A stretch of DNA of 64,000 nucleotides, from the NCBI RefSeq assembly GCF_000527095.1, contig NZ_AZUN01000001.1, positions 3,919,501 through 3,983,500 of the forward strand, written 5' to 3'. Source of the stretch: Methylomicrobium lacus LW14 (GTDB lineage Bacteria; Pseudomonadota; Gammaproteobacteria; Methylococcales; Methylomonadaceae). The notes beneath the pieces were generated by a model that was not told the DNA's origin, made no database searches, and saw only the letters and a program-made list of their open reading frames with translations. This document shows positions 8,963 to 19,310 of the stretch, piece by piece; position 1 is the stretch's first letter, and every line of letters begins with the position of its first letter. The position numbers and the translations under genes were made by a program.

Positions 8963-9865
8963 ATGCAAGACAATCCGTTGGCCGATTTTGCGCAAAAGCA
9001 TCATATCGAAAATTTGACCCTGCCGTCGCTGCTTGCACTCAGTGCAGGGCATCGCGGGTATTCGCTCACGAAAGCCAAACGCTTGCTCAAATTTCAACAC
9101 CGCATCAACGCGGAGCTGTTAAACCATCGCATTATAACCCATAACCCTTACACCGTCTGGTTCGAACAGGGCGACCAAAGCCTGACTCAAATCAAGGCGT
9201 TTATCATACAATTCTCGGTATTTTCGAATCAGTTTCTGATCGCTCAGCTAAACAAGATGATTCATGCCGAGACGCTCGAAAGCATGCGGGCATCCAAAGA
9301 AATTCTGGCCAATGAAATCGGTGTTTGCTTCAAGCCGGCCGCGCCAACAAACGGCGGTGATGCCCTCGGATCGACGGAAGGCAGCATCGAAGGTGGCATC
9401 TTTCGTTTCGGTGCCGGCCATTTCGAATGGCTGTATCACATCGCGAAAAAGCTCGGCCTGTCGTTTGCCGACATCGGCCAACCCAAACAGGGAAGCGCTT
9501 CCACGCTGTTTTTCTGCAATGAACTGATCCGGCTTTACGGGGGCGATGACTATCAGGTATCCCAGGCAGCCAGTTATGCGGTCGAAAACTGGGCTGCCGC
9601 CGGATTCTGGGGGCAATTGATCAAGGGCTTCAGACGCTTTAACGAAATAAACGGCGCCGATTTGCCGATGGGCTTTTTTGTCTGGCACGATCAGCTCGAA
9701 TCGCAACATGCCGCCCATACGCAGGAAGAACTGGAGGAGCTTTATTTCACGCTGGAACTGGATGAGGACGGATTTATTCGCCATGGCAATCAGATGCTGG
9801 ACGGCGTCGCCGCATTCTGGGACGGACTGGATGCGCAAAGGCGCGAATTGGCGGCCGTGCATTGA
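8963..9865 (+). CDS. Putative heme-oxygenase-like (iron-containing redox) enzyme
   Basis: 300 residues from the ATG at 8963, preceded by a clear GGAGGT; an open frame extends back to 8852 but lacks a ribosome site. All-helical composition with clusters of Glu and His (MIHAETLESM, GHFEWLYHIAKKLG, FFVWHDQLESQHAAHTQEELEELY) resembles the heme-oxygenase-like diiron (HDO/TenA/PqqC-fold) superfamily, where spaced E/H residues bind two irons. The last helix has H-x2-L-E-x2-H-x2-H, suitable for metal binding. No substrate can be named. It stands alone, convergent with the acetoacetyl-CoA synthetase gene. Confidence 0.5.
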   Translation: MQDNPLADFAQKHHIENLTLPSLLALSAGHRGYSLTKAKRLLKFQHRINAELLNHRIITHNPYTVWFEQGDQSLTQIKAFIIQFSVFSNQFLIAQLNKMIHAETLESMRASKEILANEIGVCFKPAAPTNGGDALGSTEGSIEGGIFRFGAGHFEWLYHIAKKLGLSFADIGQPKQGSASTLFFCNELIRLYGGDDYQVSQAASYAVENWAAAGFWGQLIKGFRRFNEINGADLPMGFFVWHDQLESQHAAHTQEELEELYFTLELDEDGFIRHGNQMLDGVAAFWDGLDAQRRELAAVH

Positions 9866-9923
9866 ACCCTCAATGCACGCTGCGGCAGCGGCATTTGTTG
9901 AGCCTAAACGCTTGAACAGGCGG

Positions 9924-11879
<1,956 letters not shown>

Positions 11880-11945
11880 GTCGTTCCCCGATGGCTAAAT
11901 ACGTCACGTTAGAACGGAAATGGTTTCGGTTAGTTCATGCAGGTG

Positions 11946-13241
11946 CTATGGCAAGCGCGTCCAAATTTCAGCCAGTTTATCGGCCGCAATCGTCAATTCT
12001 TCCCGGGTATTCAGCATATCCGGACAAAAGCGCAGCAGTCCTTCGCGGGCATCGCAGATAACACCGGCTTGCTCGAGTGTTTCCGCGACGACCTGGGCGT
12101 GTCGATGCGGGATTGCGATAAAGGCGCCGCGTTCTTCGGCCCGGCCAAGGCAGGGAATGCCAGATCGCCGCAGTGATTCCTCAAGGAAAAGCTGTTGTTT
12201 CAACGAGTAGCGGCGCAGACGTTCGACACCGAGCGAAAGCGTCAGCAGCAGTCCCGCCCGGGCCTGATAAAAGGGCAGGACGGCGGGCGTGGACTCCAGG
12301 AAGCGATTGCCGCCGGCCGCCAATTCGGGCGCTTGCGGTCTTGCGAAAGCGAAGGGTTCAGACTCTGCGAACCAGCCGCTATCCAGCGTTTCCAGCGTGC
12401 CGTCCAGATGGCGCGGGTGCAGATAAAGCCAGCCGGCGCCCGGGCCGCCGCGTAAATATTTATAGCTCCCGCCGAGGGCAAAATCGATGTCCAGAGCGGC
12501 GACGTCGACCGGCACGGCGCCGGCCGCATGGTACAGATCGAGCAGCACCTTGGCGCCTTGCTGATGGGCCGCATCGATCAGGGAAGGCAAAAAGGATAGT
12601 TGCTGTCCGGTGGTGAACATGACCTGCGAGAGCACGACCAGATCGCTTTCGTCCCGGACCGCATCGAGAAAGTCTTCAAGCCGATACAGGCGGCCGTCTT
12701 TTGGGGCGATACGCGTCAAATGAATGCGGCCGCGGCGGGCATAGGTCTTCAGGATGTGGTCGATCGAATTGAATTCGTCGGCGCTGGTGATGACCCGGAT
12801 CGGGCTGGCGTAGCAATTCAGTAGTGTTCGCAGGCCTTGGCCCGCGCTGGCTCTCGGCACCACGCAATCGGCGCGCGGCGCGCCGATCAGCGTCGCTACC
12901 CGCCCGCGGAAGGCGGCCATTTCCTCCAGCCACATCGTCCAGGCATTTTCGCGGTCCGCATACCAATGCCCTAGTCCTTCGATCACGTCGTTTTCGGTCT
13001 GATCCAGCGCCCGGCCGAGGGAGTGATTCGCCAGATAGATCACCTCGCGGGAGTGGTGCAGCGAGCGGGAAAACAGGGGGCGCAGATGCCGGCTAATACG
13101 CTCTTCATCCAGTTCATCCGAACCGAGCGCCAGCACGTGTTGCTCAAGCGAATCGGTTTTTGTGTGCATTAAATTCATGCCGAAGGTCTGGGTAGCCGAC
13201 AAGCGGACGATATTGGCGCCGTCGCACTTAGGGTTCCGCAT
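11946..13241 (-). CDS. Kynureninase-like PLP enzyme
   Basis: 431 residues from the first ATG, whose first 14 bases overlap the end of maiA; Met22 and Met25 are alternative starts, and none has a strong ribosome site. It is a fold-type I PLP enzyme with the YLANHSLG start typical of kynureninases, Asp in LLDLYHAAGAVPVD and the PLP lysine in GGSYKYLRGGPGAGW. Kynureninase splits kynurenine into anthranilate and alanine; the nearby tryptophan 2,3-dioxygenase would supply N-formylkynurenine. No formamidase gene is visible in the window. It could instead be another class V aminotransferase-like lyase. Confidence 0.75.
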   Translation of the reverse strand: MRNPKCDGANIVRLSATQTFGMNLMHTKTDSLEQHVLALGSDELDEERISRHLRPLFSRSLHHSREVIYLANHSLGRALDQTENDVIEGLGHWYADRENAWTMWLEEMAAFRGRVATLIGAPRADCVVPRASAGQGLRTLLNCYASPIRVITSADEFNSIDHILKTYARRGRIHLTRIAPKDGRLYRLEDFLDAVRDESDLVVLSQVMFTTGQQLSFLPSLIDAAHQQGAKVLLDLYHAAGAVPVDVAALDIDFALGGSYKYLRGGPGAGWLYLHPRHLDGTLETLDSGWFAESEPFAFARPQAPELAAGGNRFLESTPAVLPFYQARAGLLLTLSLGVERLRRYSLKQQLFLEESLRRSGIPCLGRAEERGAFIAIPHRHAQVVAETLEQAGVICDAREGLLRFCPDMLNTREELTIAADKLAEIWTRLP

Positions 13242-13875
13242 CCGGCTGATTTTCCGGTGCGGCGTTCTGAAAGGCCGTTTCCTGCATGCAGTTGTGATAA
13301 ATAGCGCTGATCAACGGAAAGCTTTCCATTTCGCAATCAAAACGCAAAGCATTGTAGACCTGGGGTATCAGAAAAGCATCGGCCATGCTTGGGACATCGC
13401 CAAAACAAAACAGCCCCGGATAATCACTTTTTTGCAGCCGCATTTCCAGCGCGGCAAATCCTTCCAGTATCCAGTGAATGTACCAGACTTGTTTTTGATC
13501 ATGATTAAATGTGTTCTTTAGATAGTTCAGCACCCGCAAATTATTCAGCGGATGGATATCACAGGCGATCATTTGCGCCAAAGAGCGGACATAGGCGCGT
13601 GCAATCGGATCGGTAGGCAAGAGCGGCGGGACCGGGTAGATCTCTTCAAGATACTCGATGATCGCCGACGACTGAGTCAGAACCTGATCTTGCACGACCA
13701 GAACAGGTACCCGTCCCTGCGGATTCAGCGCCAGGTAATCGGCGTTAAATTGTTCGCCGCCGTTTTTGAGCAGATGAATCGAGCGGATTTGATAGTCGAT
13801 ATTTTTCAGGTTCAATGCGATGCGCACCCGGTACGCGGCGGAGCTTCTGAAATAGCTATACAGGATCAACGACAC
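13228..13875 (-). CDS. maiA: Maleylacetoacetate isomerase (zeta-class GST)
   Basis: 215 residues from a GTG at 13875-13873, chosen because a perfect AGGAGGT lies just upstream; the frame is open further but overlaps fahA. N-terminal thioredoxin-fold start with the zeta-class signature SSAAYRVRIALN (S-S-x-x-x-R), glutathione-site NPQGRVPVLV and QSSAIIEYLEE. Isomerises maleylacetoacetate to fumarylacetoacetate. The start overlaps the end of fahA by ten bases, so the two are coupled. The C-terminus has a few extra residues (ENQPDAEP). Confidence 0.93.
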   Translation of the reverse strand: MSLILYSYFRSSAAYRVRIALNLKNIDYQIRSIHLLKNGGEQFNADYLALNPQGRVPVLVVQDQVLTQSSAIIEYLEEIYPVPPLLPTDPIARAYVRSLAQMIACDIHPLNNLRVLNYLKNTFNHDQKQVWYIHWILEGFAALEMRLQKSDYPGLFCFGDVPSMADAFLIPQVYNALRFDCEMESFPLISAIYHNCMQETAFQNAAPENQPDAEP

Positions 13876-14846
13876 GGCCTGACCTCCTGTTCGATCGCAC
13901 CGAAGATCGATTGTCCCTCCTGATTCAGCATCTCGATCCGGACGCGGTCGCCGAAACGCATGAACTCGGTCACGGCCGCGCCGGTTTCGAGGATTTCGAC
14001 GAGCCTTTTTTCGGCGATGCAGGCATAGCCGGCTGTTGAGTCGTAATTGCTCACCGTACCGGCGCCGATGATCGTGCCGGCCGTCAGCTTGCGCGACTTG
14101 GCCGCATGCGCGATCAGCCGAGCAAAATTGAATTGCATGTCGGTGCCGGCATTCGCCTCGCCGAATAAGCGCCCGTTCCAATGCACCGTTAGCGGCAAAT
14201 GGAGTCTGGAATCCTGCCAGGCCGCGCCGAGTTCGTCGGGGGTCACCGCGACCGGCGAAAAGGCGCTGGCCGGTTTGCCGTGCAGAAATCCGAAGCCCTT
14301 GGCCAGTTCGCCCGGAATAAGATGGCGCAACGAAACATCGTTGATCAGCAGAACCAGCTTGATGTGGGAAGCGGCCTTATCGATCGATATCCCGTATTCG
14401 ACATCATCGGTGATCACGCCGACTTCGGCCTCGAAATCGATACCCCAGTCCGCGCTGGCGGCTTCGACCGGATCGCAGGGGCCGAGCATCACGTCAGAGG
14501 CGCCCTGATACATCAGCGGATCGTCGAGCAGACTCTTTGGCAAATCGGCGCCGCGCGCCTTGCGGACCCGTTCGACATGACTCAGGTAGGCGCTGCCGTC
14601 CAGCCATTGATAGGCTCTCGGAAACGGCGCCGCCGCCTGGCTGGCATCGAACGGAATCGATTCGCAGTCACCGGCGTTAAGCGCCTGATAAACCTGTTGC
14701 AGCCGCGGCTCAACCCCGGCCCAGTCATCCATGGCGTCCTGTAAGGTCGGGGCGATGTCCGGAACCGTTTGGGCCCGGGTCAGTTCGCGATTCACGACGG
14801 CGAGGCTGCCGTCACGGCTGTCCGATTTGAGCGTCGCGAGCTTCAT
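13866..14846 (-). CDS. fahA: Fumarylacetoacetate hydrolase family protein (fumarylacetoacetase)
   Basis: 326 residues from the ATG at 14846, which forms an ATGA overlap with the hmgA stop. The FAH-fold metal ligands are visible in GIDFEAEVGVITDDVEYG and in LVLLINDVSLR. Hydrolyses fumarylacetoacetate to fumarate and acetoacetate. It belongs to the short, about 330-residue bacterial form rather than the 420-residue animal type. Its place between hmgA and maiA supports the function. Confidence 0.92.
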   Translation of the reverse strand: MKLATLKSDSRDGSLAVVNRELTRAQTVPDIAPTLQDAMDDWAGVEPRLQQVYQALNAGDCESIPFDASQAAAPFPRAYQWLDGSAYLSHVERVRKARGADLPKSLLDDPLMYQGASDVMLGPCDPVEAASADWGIDFEAEVGVITDDVEYGISIDKAASHIKLVLLINDVSLRHLIPGELAKGFGFLHGKPASAFSPVAVTPDELGAAWQDSRLHLPLTVHWNGRLFGEANAGTDMQFNFARLIAHAAKSRKLTAGTIIGAGTVSNYDSTAGYACIAEKRLVEILETGAAVTEFMRFGDRVRIEMLNQEGQSIFGAIEQEVRPCR

Positions 14847-15958
14847 TTCCAGGAATCCACGTAGCCGGGCCACTCGATCGCTTCGGCCTGTTCGGAGACC
14901 TCCAGCGCATCCCTCGTATCGATCATTACTGCGACCTCGTCGGTCATCGTGCCGCGCTTTTTCTCGGCATTCTGCAGCGCCTTCGGATGCGGGCCGTGCG
15001 GAATGCCGGAGGGATGCAGGGTCATCATCCCCGGATAGATGTGATCGCGGGAAAAAAACTGGCCGGCATGGTAGAAAATCAGTTCATCGTAATCGTCATT
15101 GCTGTGAAAGAAAGGCACGTTCAACGCGTTCGGATCGGTCTCGAACGGCCGTGGCACGAACGTGCAGACCACAAAACGGTTCGAGACGAAGGTGGTGTGA
15201 GCCGAAGGCGGCACATGGTAGCGGTGGCTCATCAACGGCCGAATATCGCGCCAGTTCAGGCGAACCGGCATCAACGTGCCGTGCCAGCCGACCGCATCGA
15301 GCGGATTGAACGGATAGGTGAGGGTGCTCAGCCGGTTGCTTCTTTTAACGACCACGCGCCATTCCGTCTCGTTTTGCTGGGCGATGAAGGCTTCATCGAT
15401 CTTCGGCGCCTCCAGCACCGCAGGATCGAAGATCGCCTGATTGCCGACCAGTCCCTTGTCCGGCAACTTGTAGCTGTCATGAGTTGCCTCGATCAGCAGG
15501 GCGCTGACCGCTTCCTTGATTTCGAGGCGCCACATCGTGCCGCGCGGCAGCATCAGATAATCGCCCTCGCCAAAACCTAAATGGCCGTAATCGCAGTACA
15601 ACTCACCCTCGCCCCGATGCACGAAGATCAATTCATCGCCGTCGGCATTGCGCACCAGATGATCCATGTCGTGTTCGAGCTTCAGAAAGCGGATTTGGGT
15701 ATGCGCATTGCTGAACAGCAAGGCAGCTTGCCACGGGCAGGTTTCCTGCGGTTCCAGTTTTTGCGTGTCGAAGGCGTGAGGCCGCAGCGGCCCTCCGATC
15801 GTCGTCCAAGCGGTGGGCGGGTGGCGGTGATGCATCTGTGTGGAAGGGCCATAAAAGCCCTCCTTGCCCAGCTCCCGCTCAAAGGTGCCGGCCGGAAGAT
15901 CGGCATGCGCCTGTCGCGATGCGTTGCCTTCGACTCTGGGTAGCTGAATCCACGGCAT
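14843..15958 (-). CDS. hmgA: Homogentisate 1,2-dioxygenase
   Basis: 371 residues, shorter than the roughly 430-residue Pseudomonas and human enzymes but matching the compact bacterial branch. Cupin-type double barrel with the iron site in the C-terminal half: DDYDELIFYHAG and MTLHPSGIPHGPHP supply Glu and His ligands. Opens the homogentisate ring to maleylacetoacetate. Its ATG overlaps the last base of the hpd stop (TAATG arrangement) and its stop overlaps the fahA start, so hpd-hmgA-fahA-maiA reads as one coupled operon. Confidence 0.94.
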   Translation of the reverse strand: MPWIQLPRVEGNASRQAHADLPAGTFERELGKEGFYGPSTQMHHRHPPTAWTTIGGPLRPHAFDTQKLEPQETCPWQAALLFSNAHTQIRFLKLEHDMDHLVRNADGDELIFVHRGEGELYCDYGHLGFGEGDYLMLPRGTMWRLEIKEAVSALLIEATHDSYKLPDKGLVGNQAIFDPAVLEAPKIDEAFIAQQNETEWRVVVKRSNRLSTLTYPFNPLDAVGWHGTLMPVRLNWRDIRPLMSHRYHVPPSAHTTFVSNRFVVCTFVPRPFETDPNALNVPFFHSNDDYDELIFYHAGQFFSRDHIYPGMMTLHPSGIPHGPHPKALQNAEKKRGTMTDEVAVMIDTRDALEVSEQAEAIEWPGYVDSWK

Positions 15959-17013
15959 TAGATGACTCCTCTTTGGATCTGATCGCGCTCGATCGCCTCA
16001 AAGAGCGCCTGAAAGTTACCTTCGCCGAAGCCTTCATTGCCTTTGCGCTGAATGATTTCGAAAAAGATCGGGCCGATCACGGTATTGGTGAAGATTTGCA
16101 GCAGCAAACCGGTGCCGCGCGCAGAGGCGCCGTCAATCAATATCCTGTCCTGCCGCAAGCGCGCCAAGGACTCCTGATGGCCGGGCACCCTGGCATCGAC
16201 CGCTTCATAGTAGGTATCGGGCACGTCCATGAAGCGAATGCCGTTGCTACGCAGATTTTCGACCGCGGCGTAGATGTCGTCGGTCGCCAGCGCGATATGC
16301 TGAATGCCCTCGCCATGGTAGGCGTCCAGATATTCCTGAATTTGCGATTTAGTATCGCTCGGTTCATTGATCGGAATACGGATTTTGCCGCAGGGGCTGG
16401 TCATCGCGCGGGATTTCAAACCGGTGACTTTACCGTGGATATCGAAATAACGGATTTCTTTAAATTTAAATAGACGCTGATAAAAATCCGCCCACTTGTC
16501 CATGCCGCCGTGGTAAACATTATGGGTCAGATGATCGATCGCGGTCAGCCCCGCGCCCCGAGGATTTAAATCGGCGCCCGGCAGCGGGTTGAAATCGACA
16601 TCATAAATCGAATGCTCTTCGCCGTAGCGATCGACCAGATAGATCAGGCTGCGGCCGATGCCGCGGATGGCCGGAATGTTCAATTCCATCGGGCCGATAT
16701 CGCCATGGTAAGGCTGGGCGCCTAATCTGACGACGCGCTCAAAACATTCGGCGGCATTTTTTACCCGGATCGCAAACGCGCAAATCGAAGGACCGTGCAC
16801 TTTCGCAAAGGCTTGCGCGAAACTGCCCGGTTCATGGTTGATCACAAAATTGATCTGGCCTTGCCGGTAAAGCACCACATCCTTGGAGCGGTGCCTGGCA
16901 ACGGCGGCAAAACCCAGTTGCTTGAATAGTTGTTCTAACTTACGGGTATCCGGCGCGGTATATTCGACGAATTCGAAACCATCGGTTCCGGCCGGATTCG
17001 ATGCAGTAACCAT
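15958..17013 (-). CDS. hpd: 4-hydroxyphenylpyruvate dioxygenase
   Basis: 351 residues, two vicinal-oxygen-chelate domains. The Fe(II) triad is visible: His in AIDHLTHNVYHGG, His in GIQHIALATDD and Glu in GPIFFEIIQRKG followed by GFGEGNFQALFEAIE. Converts 4-hydroxyphenylpyruvate to homogentisate. It is the first gene of the minus-strand operon and is transcribed divergently from tryptophan 2,3-dioxygenase across a 200-base region that must hold both promoters. No aromatic aminotransferase is in the window. Confidence 0.95.
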   Translation of the reverse strand: MVTASNPAGTDGFEFVEYTAPDTRKLEQLFKQLGFAAVARHRSKDVVLYRQGQINFVINHEPGSFAQAFAKVHGPSICAFAIRVKNAAECFERVVRLGAQPYHGDIGPMELNIPAIRGIGRSLIYLVDRYGEEHSIYDVDFNPLPGADLNPRGAGLTAIDHLTHNVYHGGMDKWADFYQRLFKFKEIRYFDIHGKVTGLKSRAMTSPCGKIRIPINEPSDTKSQIQEYLDAYHGEGIQHIALATDDIYAAVENLRSNGIRFMDVPDTYYEAVDARVPGHQESLARLRQDRILIDGASARGTGLLLQIFTNTVIGPIFFEIIQRKGNEGFGEGNFQALFEAIERDQIQRGVI

Positions 17014-17215
17014 TGCATGTCCTCCGTCTCATTTATAAACGATGTGACCCGATTCCACAGGATTAAGTTTCACGGCCGCAACAGGATTGACCTGTCTTCT
17101 CGGCGCAATTTTACCGGCAATCCGACGATCGATTGTTAAAATGAAAGTTATGCAGTATTTTGATAGCTAACGGAAAAAGCCACCCCTTCCATTCCGAATC
17201 AGAGAGGATCAAGCC

Positions 17216-18295
17216 ATGAGCCAGCATTCCAAGCCGCTTTATTACAGCGATTACCTGCAATTGGACACGCTGCTGAATGCGCAAGACCCCGAAAGCGGCA
17301 AATACGGCAAGGAAGCGCATGATGAAATGCTATTTATCATCACCCATCAGACTTATGAATTGTGGTTCAAACAAATCCTTCACGAACTGCTTTCGGTGCT
17401 GGAGCTATTTTCCCAAACACCTTTGGATGAGAAAAGGCTGCACATCATCTCGGTGCGTCTCGACCGGATCATTCGCATCCAGGCGGTGATCAATCAGCAA
17501 ATCGGCATCATCGAAACAATGACGCCATTGGACTTTCTGGATTTTCGTAATTTCTTGATTCCGGCCTCGGGATTTCAAAGCAAGCAGTTTCGCGAAATCG
17601 AATTGCGTCTGGGCCTGTCGCATCATTTCAGTAACGTCAGTTTCGGACGTTTCAACCCGGAGGATTGCGCCTATCTGGAACGGATCGCCAAGCAGACATC
17701 GCTGTTTGAATGGGTGGATGCCTGGCTGGCCCGAACGCCGTTTTTGGAATGCGGGGGCTTTAGTTTCTGGGCCAGCTATCGCCTTGCGGTCGATAAAATG
17801 CTCGCCAGCGACGCCGACATCATTCAAAACAACCCGGTATTGAGCGACAAGGAAAAACAACAGCAAATTGCCGAACATGCAGCGACCCGTCAAAGCTTTG
17901 ACTGCCTGTTCGAGCAACGGCTTTACGAACAATACCGGCAACAGGGACGCTTTCAATTGAGCCATAAAGCCACACTGGCGGCTCTTTTCATCCAGCTTTA
18001 CCGGGACGAGCCGTTGCTGCAACTGCCCTTCCGGGTATTAAGCCGTCTGATGGACATCGACGAACACTTGACCCATTGGCGCAGCAGCCATGCCTTGATG
18101 GCGCAAAGGATGCTGGGCAGCAAGATCGGCACCGGCGGCTCGAGCGGCCATGATTATCTGAAGGCGACCGTCAGCGGTAAACGTATCTTCGCCGACTTGT
18201 TCAATTTATCCACCTTCCTGATTCCCCGCTCGCTGTTGCCTGCGTTGCCGGATTCTTTGCTGCGCGACCTGGGGTTTCAACAGGATCGACACTAA
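17216..18295 (+). CDS. kynA: Tryptophan 2,3-dioxygenase
   Basis: 359 residues. All-helical haem dioxygenase with the family signature HDEMLFIITHQTYELWFKQI near residues 34-55 and the C-terminal GTGGSSGHDYLKAT that positions substrate and contains the proximal haem-ligand region. Oxidises L-tryptophan to N-formylkynurenine. GAGAGGA lies upstream of the ATG. It is longer than many bacterial forms (about 280 residues) and nearer to eukaryotic length. Divergent from hpd and probably co-regulated with it. Confidence 0.94.
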   Translation: MSQHSKPLYYSDYLQLDTLLNAQDPESGKYGKEAHDEMLFIITHQTYELWFKQILHELLSVLELFSQTPLDEKRLHIISVRLDRIIRIQAVINQQIGIIETMTPLDFLDFRNFLIPASGFQSKQFREIELRLGLSHHFSNVSFGRFNPEDCAYLERIAKQTSLFEWVDAWLARTPFLECGGFSFWASYRLAVDKMLASDADIIQNNPVLSDKEKQQQIAEHAATRQSFDCLFEQRLYEQYRQQGRFQLSHKATLAALFIQLYRDEPLLQLPFRVLSRLMDIDEHLTHWRSSHALMAQRMLGSKIGTGGSSGHDYLKATVSGKRIFADLFNLSTFLIPRSLLPALPDSLLRDLGFQQDRH

Positions 18296-18396
18296 GGATA
18301 CTCTGCATAAGTCGGCTACGCGGGTAAAATAATGGCAAAAGCGGGCCGGAATTCAGCCTGAAGCCCGGTACGACCATGCCGCCCTTGGGGCGAATG

Positions 18397-18420
18397 CTGC
18401 CGGCAACAGAGCGCCGGCAG
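18397..18420. terminator. Hairpin downstream of kynA
   Basis: An 8-bp stem (CTGCCGGC / GCCGGCAG) with an 8-base loop in the 289-base gap between the convergent kynA and DUF1993 genes. No T-run follows. Nothing else recognisable is in the gap. Confidence 0.4.
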
Positions 18421-18584
18421 ATCATCGAGCGTATCGTGAGGTATTTGAGTGCGATGCAGGCCCAGTCTTCGGCGTCATGCGCAACAAAATAACCGGGGCA
18501 GGAAGGGACAACAGAAAATGTAAGGTGGACGCGTTACGCTTATCCACCCACATTAGAATCCATTTTTACGGTAATGGCCCTGAT

Positions 18585-19091
18585 TTAAAGGCCGCCGATG
18601 AAATCTTTTTTGCCGATCGCCAGGCCGTTATGCCGCAAAATCGCATAAGCGGTCGTAATGTGGAAATAAAAATTGGGCAGCACGAAATGCACGAGATAGG
18701 GCTGGCCTAAAAAGCTGACTTCCTGGTTGCGCAATTTGAGCGTGACCTGTCTCTCTTCGCTGCCGTCGATTTTTGCGGGGCTGACGCTTTGAACAAACGC
18801 GATCGTTTTGGCGATGCGCGCCAGCAACTCCGGAAAGGTGGATTCGTTATCGTCATAAATGGGGACTTCCAGGCCGGCCAGACGCGCGGCGCAGCCTTTC
18901 GCCATATCGGTGGCTATTTGCACTTGCCGGGAGAGAGGGTACATGTCGGGCGCTAAGCGCGCATTGATCAAAACGGCCGGATCGATTTTTTTCTCGTCGG
19001 CGTACTGAATAGCCAGTTCGAGTATTCTCGATAAATTATCCAGCATACGGACGAAGACTGGGACAGAGGCTTGGTACATCGAAAGTGACAT
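18585..19091 (-). CDS. DUF1993 family protein
   Basis: 168 residues from the ATG at 19091, which has GGAG upstream; a longer open frame to 19226 has no ribosome site and gives a basic, low-complexity extension. The sequence MSLSMYQASVPVFVRMLDNLSRIL and the later FLVHFVLPNFYFHITTAYAILRHNG-type segment fit DUF1993, a DinB-like four-helix family often annotated as hypothetical. Conserved His in FYFHITTAY may be a metal ligand by analogy with DinB-like proteins. Function unknown. Confidence 0.8.
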   Translation of the reverse strand: MSLSMYQASVPVFVRMLDNLSRILELAIQYADEKKIDPAVLINARLAPDMYPLSRQVQIATDMAKGCAARLAGLEVPIYDDNESTFPELLARIAKTIAFVQSVSPAKIDGSEERQVTLKLRNQEVSFLGQPYLVHFVLPNFYFHITTAYAILRHNGLAIGKKDFIGGL

Positions 19092-19310
19092 GATGAATCT
19101 CCGGTAAATGCGTTGGGAAGAGTTGTAACTATAACAGGTGTTAGTTTCCGGTTCACAAAAGTCAATCGCATCGGTCGAAACCGGCCTAACCCGCGTTCGC
19201 CCTCGCCTTCGATGTTTTTTAGTCATAAAAGCGAAGCGTATTGATGCGTGTCAGCAGTCCTGAGATTGATGAGCTGCGCCGTTTGTTCCCTATCCGCCCT
19301 TGCGATGATG

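Noticed and set aside
13876..14181. Longer N-terminus of maiA
   Set aside because: It lies inside fahA in another frame and would delay the zeta-GST start; a perfect AGGAGGT marks the GTG at 13875.
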